A stretch of 18,244 nt of DNA from an uncultured Candidatus Saccharibacteria bacterium (GTDB lineage: Bacteria > Patescibacteriota > Saccharimonadia > Saccharimonadales > Saccharimonadaceae), in NCBI GenBank assembly GCA_945916045.1, contig CAMEGH010000003.1, positions 1-18,244 of the forward strand, in the 5' to 3' direction. How positions within the stretch are numbered: position 1 is the first letter of the stretch; each line of letters opens with the position of its first letter. This document shows, one piece after another, positions 1-6,644 of this stretch. Position numbers and translations under genes: made by a program. The notes beneath the pieces were generated by a model. That model ran no database searches. It was not told the origin of the DNA and saw nothing but the letters and a program-made list of their open reading frames with translations.

Positions 1-563
1 TATTACTGGGCGTGGCGTCGCTCTACGCGATTGGTACGGAAACGGTTGCGACACCGCTAGTGTTGGCCTCGGCTGGTTCGCTACTTGCGCTGGCATTTGT
101 GGTTGGCATGCATGGTTATTTGCAAAAAAATCGCACCATTATGGAAGGCGCGGTATATGGCGGCACAGTGGCGTTGCAGTGGATGACAACTGCGCTACTG
201 CCAGAGGTAAACGTGGTGGTGTACGCACATTGGTGGGCGCTCACCATTGCGGTGGTGGCACTTTGGCGCAAGGAATACGCGCGCCGTTTGATGGTCGCGC
301 TGGCGTTTGTAACGGGTTCAACCGGGATTTACGCGTTGGCGGGCGAGCCGGGCTATGCGCTCATCTTCTTGATTGAACATTTGGCGCTGATTGTGGCAGC
401 TGGCTTGCTGCGCGCACAATGGGGGCTTTGGTGGGGGATTATTGCGGTCGTGGTGGCGGTGCTGTACTTCTTGCGCAGCTACACGGTGGTGATTTTGCTC
501 TTCCTTGGCTTCTTGCTGATTCTGTTTGTGGTGTGGCGACTACTGAAGATTAATAAAAAATAG
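1..563 (+). CDS. multi-span membrane protein, 3' end only
   Basis: The reading frame is open from the left edge (codons begin at base 3) to a TAG at 561-563, so this is the C-terminal part of a longer protein; the GTG at 12 is only the first possible start inside the window. The visible part of about 186 residues is almost entirely hydrophobic. About seven membrane-spanning stretches can be picked out, separated by very short loops containing Arg, Lys or Glu, and it ends in a short basic tail (LLKINKK). No catalytic motif is visible. It resembles multi-span DUF2157-like membrane proteins in texture only, which is not enough to name it. The gene converges on the minus-strand gene that follows. 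Confidence 0.7.
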   Translation, partial: LLGVASLYAIGTETVATPLVLASAGSLLALAFVVGMHGYLQKNRTIMEGAVYGGTVALQWMTTALLPEVNVVVYAHWWALTIAVVALWRKEYARRLMVALAFVTGSTGIYALAGEPGYALIFLIEHLALIVAAGLLRAQWGLWWGIIAVVVAVLYFLRSYTVVILLFLGFLLILFVVWRLLKINKK

Positions 564-573
564 TAGGAAAAAT

Positions 574-605
574 GCCCCGCGCTATCGATGTGATAGCTGC
601 GGGGC
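574..605 (-). terminator. strong intrinsic terminator between convergent genes
   Basis: The stem pairs GCCCCGC plus GCTATC (574-586) with GATAGC and GCGGGGC (592-605), with one bulged T and a five-base loop. Read on the minus strand it is followed by a run of T (ATTTTT), which makes it a convincing terminator for the gene at 626-988. Read on the plus strand there is no T run after it, so it would stop the upstream membrane gene less well. Confidence 0.85.
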
Positions 606-625
606 TTGGTGGGGATGGCTGGCGC

Positions 626-988
626 TTACGCGAGCTGTTTGTTCAGCAGCTTCAGGAAGGCCGGGCTGGCGTCCACGAGATTTAGGCAGCACGAGCTTCC
701 GAGTACGTTGAACGTGGCAGTTTCCCCAAGGTCGGGTGTTTTACGACCTCCGTCATGGGTTGTTACCTTCACGCGAACAGGGTTCATGTGATCGGTGGTT
801 TCCTCGTAACTTACGAGATACACCTCGATTTCGCCGGAACGCTCTTTGCGATCTTTGTACGAAATGCGCAGGCCGCTCATGCGGTGAACAGGCTCTTCAT
901 TCAGAAGTGGTCGAAGTTCATCGACTGCCCCGAAGATGTACGTCGAGTACATCTTAGCCTTATCGATTTCCGGGGTAGATTGCCACAT
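626..988 (-). CDS. hypothetical protein, 120 aa, stand-alone cassette
   Basis: The family is not recognised. The start chosen is the ATG at 986-988 (MWQSTPEIDKAK...), because GAGGAG lies 7 bases upstream of it. An in-frame ATG at 1007-1009 would add seven residues but has no spaced ribosome site. The protein is soluble, of mixed charge, with a Cys-Cys pair in the C-terminal third and a Leu-rich end (AFLKLLNKQLA). A middle section of alternating hydrophobic and charged residues (IEVYLVSYEE) suggests beta strands. It has no signal peptide or membrane span. It is the only gene here with a full consensus promoter, an inverted repeat at the transcription start, a strong Shine-Dalgarno and a dedicated terminator. 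Leucine is encoded by CTN codons with no TTG or TTA, unlike neighbouring genes that use TTG heavily. This suggests a foreign or specially expressed gene. That the ORF is real is well supported; its function is unknown. Confidence 0.8.
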   Translation of the reverse strand: MWQSTPEIDKAKMYSTYIFGAVDELRPLLNEEPVHRMSGLRISYKDRKERSGEIEVYLVSYEETTDHMNPVRVKVTTHDGGRKTPDLGETATFNVLGSSCCLNLVDASPAFLKLLNKQLA

Positions 989-1020
989 GGCAACTCTCCT
1001 CTCAGTCATCCCTAAACGGG

Positions 1021-1037
1021 GTTCTCACCTTGAGAAC
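1021..1037. promoter_or_regulatory. perfect inverted repeat, possible operator or 5' leader hairpin
   Basis: GTTCTCA and TGAGAAC are exact inverted copies separated by CCT. The element lies just downstream of the minus-strand -10 box, covering about +1 to +20 of the predicted transcript and ahead of its Shine-Dalgarno. It could be the binding site of a dimeric repressor or a short stabilising hairpin at the mRNA 5' end. The sequence alone cannot separate these. Confidence 0.6.
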
Positions 1038-1044
1038 TATTTGT

Positions 1045-1073
1045 ATTATAGCATAGATTTTTTCGATTGTAAA
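1045..1073 (-). promoter_or_regulatory. consensus sigma-70 promoter for the 120-aa gene
   Basis: On the minus strand, TTTACA (1068-1073) is followed by exactly 17 bases and then a perfect TATAAT (1045-1050). Transcription should start near 1038, giving a leader of about 50 bases. This is the best promoter match in the window. Confidence 0.85.
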
Positions 1074-1184
1074 GTTTTGATCAAGCAGAAGCAATGACAT
1101 ATATCAACTATGATATAAAAACATTGTTTTTTACAAAAATTCACACAAAATTTGCAAAAAATCATCGAACTTTTTCAGTTTTGG

Positions 1185-1193
1185 TGATATACT
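1185..1193 (+). promoter_or_regulatory. extended -10 promoter of zwf, leaderless layout
   Basis: TG-A-TATACT ends six bases before the zwf ATG at 1200, so the predicted first transcribed base is the A of the ATG. There is only a weak -35 (TCGAAC, 1165-1170) and no Shine-Dalgarno. Confidence 0.7.
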
Positions 1194-1199
1194 ACTTGC

Positions 1200-2528
1200 A
1201 TGGCAACGAAATTACTTATTTTTGGTATTACGGGCGATTTAAGCACGCGCAAGCTTTTGCCGGCGCTGCGCCAAATTATGCAGGTGGATGAATTCCGCGA
1301 TTTGCAATTGTATGGCGTGAGTCGTCGCCAGGTGAATAAAGAAGAATTGTTGGGCGATTTGGCGCCAAACGCCGAAATTATTACTATGGATATTGCAAAA
1401 GTTGCGGAATACCACCGTTTGAAAGACGAATTGCAATTGCTAGAGGACGACCAGCTGCTGGTGTATTTGTCGGTTCCGCCGCGCGCGGCTACGTGGATTG
1501 TGGACTTTTTGGGCGAAGCAGGTTTGAACGACGACCGGGTAAAAATTCTGTTCGAAAAGCCGTTTGGGTTAGATTTAGAAGGCGCGCGCGAAATGGTCGA
1601 GCGCACCAGCCGCTATTTCAAAGAGGCGCAAATGTACCGCATCGACCACTATATGGCCAAAGAAATGGCGCAAAATATTGTGGCGTTTCGGGCGCATAAC
1701 GCGTTGTTTGCGCACGTGTGGAATAATCAGGCGATTGAGCGAATTGAGGTGAATGCGTTTGAAAAAATCGACATTGAAGGCCGCGCACAATTTTACGAAC
1801 AAACTGGGGCACTACGCGATGTTTTACAGGGACATTTAATGCAATTATTGGCGTTGGTGTTGATGGATACGCCATCAAATATTGATTGGGAAAAGCTGCC
1901 AACGTACCGCAAAAACGCGCTCGATATGCTTGAAAAAGTTGCGCCAATGGACGGATTTCGGGCGCAATATGCGGGGTATCTGGACGAAGTGGCGGTGCCG
2001 CATTCGTGCGTGGAAACGTTTGTATCGGTGGTGCTGGCGTCGCGTAGCGAACGTTGGCGCGGCGTGCCGTTGCAGCTGACGACGGGCAAGGCGCTCGACA
2101 AAAAATGCACCGAAATTAAAATTTATTTTAAGCGCCAAAGTTCTTCACAAACGGATTATTTGACGTTCAAAATTCAGCCGCACGAAGGCATTGAAATTGC
2201 CCTCAATACCAAAAGCCCAGGGTATGACAACAAGCTCGTTGAGCGCCATCTTAGCTTTGATTATCCCGAAGACGAGGCCTTGCCCGACGCCTACGAACAG
2301 GTGATTGTTGACGCAATCCGCACGCGAAAAAGCTTGTTTACCTCGAGCGACGAAATCATCCGTTCGTGGGAAATTTTGCAACCGTTGGTAGAAAGCTGGC
2401 AAATGTGCCCGCCCGAAATTCCGCATTACGAAAAAGGCGAATCTGCCGAAGCAATTTTGCTGCGCGAATGGCCAGCGCGCGGCCGCAAAACCACGCGCCA
2501 ACGTTTGGCCCGATTTGCGCTCCAGTAG
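1200..2528 (+). CDS. zwf: glucose-6-phosphate dehydrogenase
   Basis: It oxidises glucose 6-phosphate to 6-phosphogluconolactone with NAD(P)+, the entry step of the oxidative pentose phosphate path, in the cytosol. Seen in the 442 residues: an N-terminal Rossmann motif GITGDLSTRKLLPAL (residues 9-23), EKPFG with its conserved Lys (119-123), the family signature RIDHYMAKE (147-155, normally RIDHYLGKE), and GALRDVLQGHLMQLL (203-217) carrying the second conserved His (212). Fold order matches the family; the usual length is about 490, so the C-terminal part is compact. The ATG at 1200 is directly behind an extended -10 box and has no Shine-Dalgarno, which predicts a leaderless message. It ends in TAG 36 bases before pyrG but has its own promoter. 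No gnd or pgl neighbour is visible. The assignment is firm at family level; cofactor preference is unknown. Confidence 0.93.
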   Translation: MATKLLIFGITGDLSTRKLLPALRQIMQVDEFRDLQLYGVSRRQVNKEELLGDLAPNAEIITMDIAKVAEYHRLKDELQLLEDDQLLVYLSVPPRAATWIVDFLGEAGLNDDRVKILFEKPFGLDLEGAREMVERTSRYFKEAQMYRIDHYMAKEMAQNIVAFRAHNALFAHVWNNQAIERIEVNAFEKIDIEGRAQFYEQTGALRDVLQGHLMQLLALVLMDTPSNIDWEKLPTYRKNALDMLEKVAPMDGFRAQYAGYLDEVAVPHSCVETFVSVVLASRSERWRGVPLQLTTGKALDKKCTEIKIYFKRQSSSQTDYLTFKIQPHEGIEIALNTKSPGYDNKLVERHLSFDYPEDEALPDAYEQVIVDAIRTRKSLFTSSDEIIRSWEILQPLVESWQMCPPEIPHYEKGESAEAILLREWPARGRKTTRQRLARFALQ

Positions 2529-2546
2529 CAAAGCGCTTGCGCTTCG

Positions 2547-2555
2547 TGCTATACT
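2547..2555 (+). promoter_or_regulatory. extended -10 promoter of pyrG
   Basis: TG-C-TATACT ends eight bases before the first ATG (2564) and 26 before a second in-frame ATG (2582). No good -35 is present; an inverted repeat, AAGCG-cttg-CGCTT (2531-2544), sits where it would be. Confidence 0.65.
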
Positions 2556-2563
2556 ATAACTCC

Positions 2564-4168
2564 ATGGAAGAAGGCACTACTATGGAAAAATCACGAAAAT
2601 ATATTTTTGTCACCGGCGGCGTTTTGTCGGGGGTAGGCAAGGGAATCACCGCCGCAGCAATGGGCGCGGTCTTGCAAGCAAAAGGCGTCAGCGTGACGGT
2701 GCAAAAGTGTGATCCGTATTTAAATGTAGATGCCGGGCTGTTAAATCCGGTCGAACACGGCGAATGTTTTGTCACAAAAGACGGCGCCGAAACCGACCTC
2801 GATTTGGGCCACTACGAACGCTTTTTAGATATCGAATTAACGCGCGAAGCTTCGACGCTGAGCGGCCGTTTGTTGCGCCAATTGATCGAAGACGAACGCG
2901 CGGGTAAATTTGGCGGTAAAACCGTGCAATTGGTGCCGCATTTAACCGGCGCAATTCAGGATGAAATCGAGAAATCTGGCGCTGGCAGCGACGTGCATTT
3001 TGTGGAAATTGGCGGCACGGTAGGCGACTACGAAGGCTTGAGTTTTATTGAAGCGATTCGCGAATTTTCTAACCGCGTGGGGCGCGAAAATTGCCTGTAT
3101 ATCCACGTGGTGTACGTGCCGCATATTAAAACGAGCAACGAATTTAAAACCAAGCCTGCGCAAAATGCGCTTAACGACCTCCGTGGATTTGGCTTGACGC
3201 CAGATTGCGTCGTGGTGCGTACCGACGATCCTGCGCCCGAAAATGTCGGCGACAAACTAGCAATGTTTGGCGGGCTCAAACGCGATCACGTTATTATGCT
3301 GCCCAACGCCAGCACGGTGTACGAAGTGCCGCTGATTGTGGCTAAAAGTGGTATCAACGACGTGCTGACACAATTTACCGGCAACGCCAATGAGCCAGAT
3401 TTGGCACCGTGGCAAGCGATTGTCGCGCGCCAAAGCGACACCTCTGCGCCCACTGTGCGCATTGGTTTGGTGGCAAAATATATGCACAACGACGACACGT
3501 ATATTTCGGTGATTGAGGCGCTCAAAGCCGCCGCCTGGAGCAAGCAAGCGCAAGTAGAATTAACCTGGATTAACGCCGAAACCGCCACTGATGAGGAATT
3601 TGCTGCAGTCGATGGTATTTTGGTGCCCGGCGGATTTGGCGCACGCGGCGTGGATGGCAAAATTGCCGCCGCTGAATATGCGCTGCGCCATAATGTGCCG
3701 TATTTGGGGTTGTGCCTGGGAATGCAAGTAGCAGTGGTAACGGCCGCACGCCGAGCAGGATTGGCCGACGCGCATAGTGCCGAATTTGACGCGCACACCG
3801 CGCACCCAGTGGTGGCAATTATGGATGGCCAAGCTGGGCAGGAGAGTACTGGCGGCACGCTGCGCCTTGGCGATTACACCGCGCATCTGACGGAAGATTC
3901 GCGCACGGCGAAATTGTACGGCGCCACAGAAGTTATTGAACGCCACCGTCACCGCTACGAGGTAAACAACGATTTCCGCACGCAAATCGAAGAAGGCGGG
4001 CTGAACATTGTTGGGACGAGCCCTGATGGCTCGTTGGTAGAATTTGTTGAGGCGCCGACGTGTGACTTTTTTGTGGCCACGCAGGCGCACCCAGAGTTCC
4101 GTTCGCGCCCACGCCGCCCGCACCCGCTTTTTGAAGGGCTCGTGCAAGCCGCCCTTGACAAAAAGTAA
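2564..4168 (+). CDS. pyrG: CTP synthase (glutamine hydrolysing)
   Basis: It makes CTP from UTP, ATP and glutamine, the last step of pyrimidine nucleotide synthesis. The synthetase domain opens with YIFVTGGVLSGVGKGI (P-loop GGVLSGVGKG, residues 18-27) and contains GAETDLDLGHYERF. The C-terminal class I glutaminase domain has PGGFGARG, the nucleophile Cys384 in LGLCLGMQ, and the His509/Glu511 pair in AHPEFRSRP. At 534 residues it is full length (E. coli 545). Two starts are possible. The ATG at 2564 is eight bases behind an extended -10 box, the same leaderless layout as argS and the kinase gene. The ATG at 2582 has AGAAGG seven bases upstream, inside the first reading. I take 2564 because it fits the local pattern; the difference is six residues. 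The reading frame also runs far upstream through zwf, but that part is shadow. Confidence 0.95.
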   Translation: MEEGTTMEKSRKYIFVTGGVLSGVGKGITAAAMGAVLQAKGVSVTVQKCDPYLNVDAGLLNPVEHGECFVTKDGAETDLDLGHYERFLDIELTREASTLSGRLLRQLIEDERAGKFGGKTVQLVPHLTGAIQDEIEKSGAGSDVHFVEIGGTVGDYEGLSFIEAIREFSNRVGRENCLYIHVVYVPHIKTSNEFKTKPAQNALNDLRGFGLTPDCVVVRTDDPAPENVGDKLAMFGGLKRDHVIMLPNASTVYEVPLIVAKSGINDVLTQFTGNANEPDLAPWQAIVARQSDTSAPTVRIGLVAKYMHNDDTYISVIEALKAAAWSKQAQVELTWINAETATDEEFAAVDGILVPGGFGARGVDGKIAAAEYALRHNVPYLGLCLGMQVAVVTAARRAGLADAHSAEFDAHTAHPVVAIMDGQAGQESTGGTLRLGDYTAHLTEDSRTAKLYGATEVIERHRHRYEVNNDFRTQIEEGGLNIVGTSPDGSLVEFVEAPTCDFFVATQAHPEFRSRPRRPHPLFEGLVQAALDKK

Positions 4169-4186
4169 AGCTTATGCTAGTATAAT
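4155..4186 (+). promoter_or_regulatory. candidate promoter of the 51-aa gene
   Basis: TTGACA (4155-4160, inside the last codons of pyrG) and TATAAT (4181-4186) are both perfect hexamers, but 20 bases apart. The overlapping TAGTAT (4178-4183) gives 17-base spacing with a poorer match. Predicted leader about 26 bases, A-rich, with no Shine-Dalgarno. Confidence 0.5.
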
Positions 4187-4218
4187 AAGTGAATATTAGC
4201 TAACACAAAAAAGACACA

Positions 4219-4374
4219 ATGGAAAAAATTCACCACAATCTTTCGAATATCGACGCAACCGACGACATGCGTGTGCTTAACTATTTGGTTGAAAACATCA
4301 AAGGTTTGCGCCCAGTTTCGGGTTCGGCACGCGAGCTTTTGCTTGTTACCGATGACGACGATTTCGATTTCTAA
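4219..4374 (+). CDS. small acidic-tailed protein, 51 aa, hypothetical
   Basis: An ATG at 4219 opens a 51-codon frame ending in TAA at 4372-4374, filling most of the 233-base gap between pyrG and argS. The product begins MEKIHHNLSNIDATDD, has a likely amphipathic helix (DMRVLNYLVENIKGL), a small RPVSGSA segment and a strongly acidic end (TDDDDFDF). It has no signal peptide, membrane span or cysteine. Promoter-like hexamers lie just upstream in the end of pyrG; there is no clear Shine-Dalgarno. Codon use (TTG, GAA, AAC, GCA) looks like its neighbours. The family is not recognised and no function is offered. That it is translated is probable, because it is well framed, has a plausible promoter and occupies otherwise empty sequence, but it is short. 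Confidence 0.6.
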   Translation: MEKIHHNLSNIDATDDMRVLNYLVENIKGLRPVSGSARELLLVTDDDDFDF

Positions 4375-4384
4375 TCTGTAAATA

Positions 4385-4393
4385 TGCTACAAT
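4385..4393 (+). promoter_or_regulatory. extended -10 promoter of argS
   Basis: TG-C-TACAAT ends eight bases before the argS ATG at 4402. No -35 is visible, and the GGG between the box and the ATG is too close to act as a ribosome site. A leaderless or one-to-two-base leader message is expected. Confidence 0.65.
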
Positions 4394-4401
4394 AAAGGGT
4401 A

Positions 4402-6042
4402 ATGAACGCAATTACCCAAACTTTGAGTGACAGTATAAAAGAATTGTTCGATGTAGAAATCGAGCCAGTTTTAACGCGCCCCGAGCCACAATTTGGCGAC
4501 TACACGACCAATATTGCCATGCAACTGGCTGGCCGCTTAAAGCAACCGCCGCGCCAAATTGCCGAACAATTGGCCGCAAAATTGCAAGAAACCGGCGACT
4601 ACGACGCGGTGACGATTGCCGGCCCTGGGTTTATTAATATTACGCTTGAACCGAGTGAATTGCTGGCGTTGACTCGCCGCGAACCGCGCCCAACACGCGC
4701 TGGCCAAAGTGTCGTAATTGAAACGAACAACCCAAATCCGTTTAAAGCAATGCATATTGGCCACGCTATGAACGCGATTTTGGCTGACACGATTGCCAAT
4801 TTGTTGGCGATTGATGGCGCAGCGGTGCGACGCGTCAGTTACCACGGCGACGTGGGGCTACACGTAGGCAAAAGCATGTATAGTTTGCTGCGGTTCATTG
4901 ACGGCGATATTGAAAAACTGCGCGCCGTGCCAGAAGCCGAGCGCAATTCATTTATGAGTAAAATGTACGCCGAAGGTTCGAATGCGTACAAAGAAGATGC
5001 CGCCGCTAAGGCCGAAATTGACGCATTGGCGCAAGAATCGTTTCAACCGAGCAGTGACCTGTACAAAGAAGTCTATGAACTCTGTTTGGCGTGGAGTTTT
5101 GCGCAAATCGACGCAATTGTGCAGCGTTTAGGCAATTTGCCAACGAGCGCCCGCTTTTTGGAAAGTTTGGCCGATCCGAAGGGCGTAGAAATTGTCAAAA
5201 AGCACACGCCTGGCGTGTTTGAAGCGTCGGATGGCGCGTATATTTTTAAGGGCAGCGAGCACGGCAGTTTCGATAACGCGTTTGTGGCGAGCAACGGCCG
5301 CGGGCTGTATGCGGCGCGCGATTTGGGGCTCATGCAGCTCAAGCAAGATTTGTTCCACCCACAAAAAAGCTACATTATTACTGCCGAAGAACAGCGCGAT
5401 TATTTTAAAGGTGTGATCGCTGCGGCTGAATTGGCACTACCAGAGCTTAAAGGCGTGACGGAAAATATTCCGCACGGCACGGTAAAATTAAGCACCGGCA
5501 AAATGAGCAGCCGCAACGGCGATGTGCTCGAAATTGGCTGGCTATTTGACCAATTTGCGGCGGCAATTGTAGAGCGCGACGGCGAGCCGGATGACGAAAT
5601 TATTGCCGGTGCGTTGCGCTATCAATTTTTGAAGGTAAAAATTGGCGGCGACGTGGTGTTTGATGTGAACGAAGCCGTCAGTTTAACCGGCAACACCGGG
5701 AGCTATTTGCAATATGCGCACGCTCGCGCCCGCCGTATTATAGAAAAATCAGGCGCAAAAACCATACCAATGCCGGCTGATGTGCGCGAAGAAGACCGCG
5801 CGTTGGTGCGCAAAATGGGCGAATATAGCGAAGTGATCGAACTGGCAAAACGCACGCTTGAACCGCACCATATTTGCACGTATTTGTTTGAATTGGCGCA
5901 AGAGTTTAACCGTTATTACGAAAAAAACCAGGTGGTCGGCAGCGAGCACGAAGCGCACCGGCTTGGGTTGGTGCTGACGTACGCTGATACCTTGCGCGCT
6001 GGCCTGATGATTTTGGGAATTGTTGCGCCAAACAAAATGTAA
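4402..6042 (+). CDS. argS: arginyl-tRNA synthetase
   Basis: This class I synthetase charges tRNA-Arg with arginine using ATP. The 546 residues show the ArgS-specific N-terminal domain (FGDYTTNIAMQLA, then GPGFINITL at 75-83), the first class I signature NPNPFKAMHIGHAMN with HIGH at 118-121, and the second signature KMSS at 367-370 in the context STGKMSSRNGDV. The C-terminal all-helical DALR anticodon-binding domain ends in the typical LGIVAPNKM. Length is normal for the family (about 550-580). The start is the ATG eight bases behind an extended -10 box. It ends in TAA five bases before the -10 of the next gene, so the two promoters are placed tail to tail. No truncation or missing signature residue was seen. 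Confidence 0.96.
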   Translation: MNAITQTLSDSIKELFDVEIEPVLTRPEPQFGDYTTNIAMQLAGRLKQPPRQIAEQLAAKLQETGDYDAVTIAGPGFINITLEPSELLALTRREPRPTRAGQSVVIETNNPNPFKAMHIGHAMNAILADTIANLLAIDGAAVRRVSYHGDVGLHVGKSMYSLLRFIDGDIEKLRAVPEAERNSFMSKMYAEGSNAYKEDAAAKAEIDALAQESFQPSSDLYKEVYELCLAWSFAQIDAIVQRLGNLPTSARFLESLADPKGVEIVKKHTPGVFEASDGAYIFKGSEHGSFDNAFVASNGRGLYAARDLGLMQLKQDLFHPQKSYIITAEEQRDYFKGVIAAAELALPELKGVTENIPHGTVKLSTGKMSSRNGDVLEIGWLFDQFAAAIVERDGEPDDEIIAGALRYQFLKVKIGGDVVFDVNEAVSLTGNTGSYLQYAHARARRIIEKSGAKTIPMPADVREEDRALVRKMGEYSEVIELAKRTLEPHHICTYLFELAQEFNRYYEKNQVVGSEHEAHRLGLVLTYADTLRAGLMILGIVAPNKM

Positions 6043-6043
6043 G

Positions 6044-6052
6044 TGCTACAAT
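6044..6052 (+). promoter_or_regulatory. extended -10 promoter of the MscL-like gene
   Basis: TG-C-TACAAT, identical to the argS box, begins two bases after the argS stop. The transcript should start near 6059, leaving a leader of about 29 bases that holds GGAG (6075-6078), nine bases before the ATG at 6088. Unlike several neighbours this gene therefore has a conventional leader. Confidence 0.65.
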
Positions 6053-6087
6053 AGCGCTAATATTGAGTAGTTGTGGAGTAAAAAATC

Positions 6088-6540
6088 ATGGCAGAAGCAA
6101 AAAAGACAACCAAACGTGGCGTAGCCGCCGGTGCTGCAAAAGCCCGAAAAGCTGCGGCTGCATCGCGCGCCCGGGCAGAGGAACGCGCCCGAAAAGTAAA
6201 AGCGCGCGTGGCAGAAAGCCCAGCTGGCGGATTTATGAATTTTGTGCGCGAACAAGGCGTGATTGGGCTGGCCGTTGGGTTGGCGATTGGTACCGCGGCT
6301 GGCGACACGGTAAAGACCTTAGTGGAAGGCTTTATTAGCCCAATCGTGCAGCTGATTGTTGGTTCGCAGGAGGCGTTGGCAACCGCCACCTGGACGCTCG
6401 AAATTGGCGGGCGTACCGGTGACTTCAAATGGGGCGCGTTTGTGTCATCATTTATCACACTTGTGGCAACAGCGTTTGTGATTTATTTGATCATTCACTA
6501 CGCAAAACTCGATCGCATGGACCGCAAAAAAGACGACTAA
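6088..6540 (+). CDS. mscL: MscL-like mechanosensitive channel with basic N-terminal tail
   Basis: It is predicted to be a large-conductance stretch-activated channel that releases solutes on hypo-osmotic shock. Residues 49-92 match MscL: FMNFVREQGVIGLAVGLAIGTAAG followed by VEGFISPIVQLIVG, where the family has FxxFxxRGNVxDLAVGxxIGxAFG and then MPxxG. A second membrane span lies at about 116-137. Two departures stand out. The first 45 residues are an Ala/Lys/Arg-rich extension (AAGAAKARKAAAASRARAEE) not found in ordinary MscL, which is about 136 residues and starts near the membrane helix. The C-terminal tail after the second span is only about 13 charged residues, so the usual cytoplasmic helix bundle is missing. 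GGAG nine bases upstream supports the ATG at 6088. Family assignment is likely; conductance is not shown. Confidence 0.8.
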   Translation: MAEAKKTTKRGVAAGAAKARKAAAASRARAEERARKVKARVAESPAGGFMNFVREQGVIGLAVGLAIGTAAGDTVKTLVEGFISPIVQLIVGSQEALATATWTLEIGGRTGDFKWGAFVSSFITLVATAFVIYLIIHYAKLDRMDRKKDD

Positions 6541-6559
6541 TTTGCGCGTTTTTGCCATA

Positions 6560-6589
6560 TCCGCCCCTTATTTTTGCATAATGGGCGGA
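6560..6589 (+). terminator. intrinsic terminator after the MscL-like gene
   Basis: TCCGCCC (6560-6566) pairs with GGGCGGA (6583-6589), with an inner TTAT/ATAA pairing and a TTTTGC loop. It is followed by CTTTATTAT, a moderate U tract. Confidence 0.7.
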
Positions 6590-6626
6590 CTTTATTATGC
6601 TTATGATTTCATTTTTGGAAACATCA

Positions 6627-6635
6627 TGGTATGGT
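6627..6635 (+). promoter_or_regulatory. candidate extended -10 promoter of the helicase gene
   Basis: TG-G-TATGGT ends nine bases before the ATG at 6645. It overlaps GGTGAGG (6633-6639), which would otherwise be a Shine-Dalgarno five bases from the ATG. If this -10 is used, the GGTGAGG is mostly not transcribed. A promoter further upstream, in the terminator tail, would instead leave a leader carrying the ribosome site. Confidence 0.35.
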
Positions 6636-6644
6636 GAGGCTAGT

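Noticed and set aside
1007..1009. The longer start for the 120-aa gene
   Set aside because: No spaced ribosome site precedes it, whereas GAGGAG is well placed for the ATG at 986-988.
2366..2563. An extension of the pyrG frame into zwf
   Set aside because: It overlaps the end of zwf in another frame, and CTP synthases begin just before the YIFVTGG motif.
3286..4147. Two minus-strand frames of 190-195 codons opposite pyrG
   Set aside because: They overlap each other and the conserved glutaminase domain of pyrG, and read as codon-bias shadows (Ala/Arg/Cys rich).
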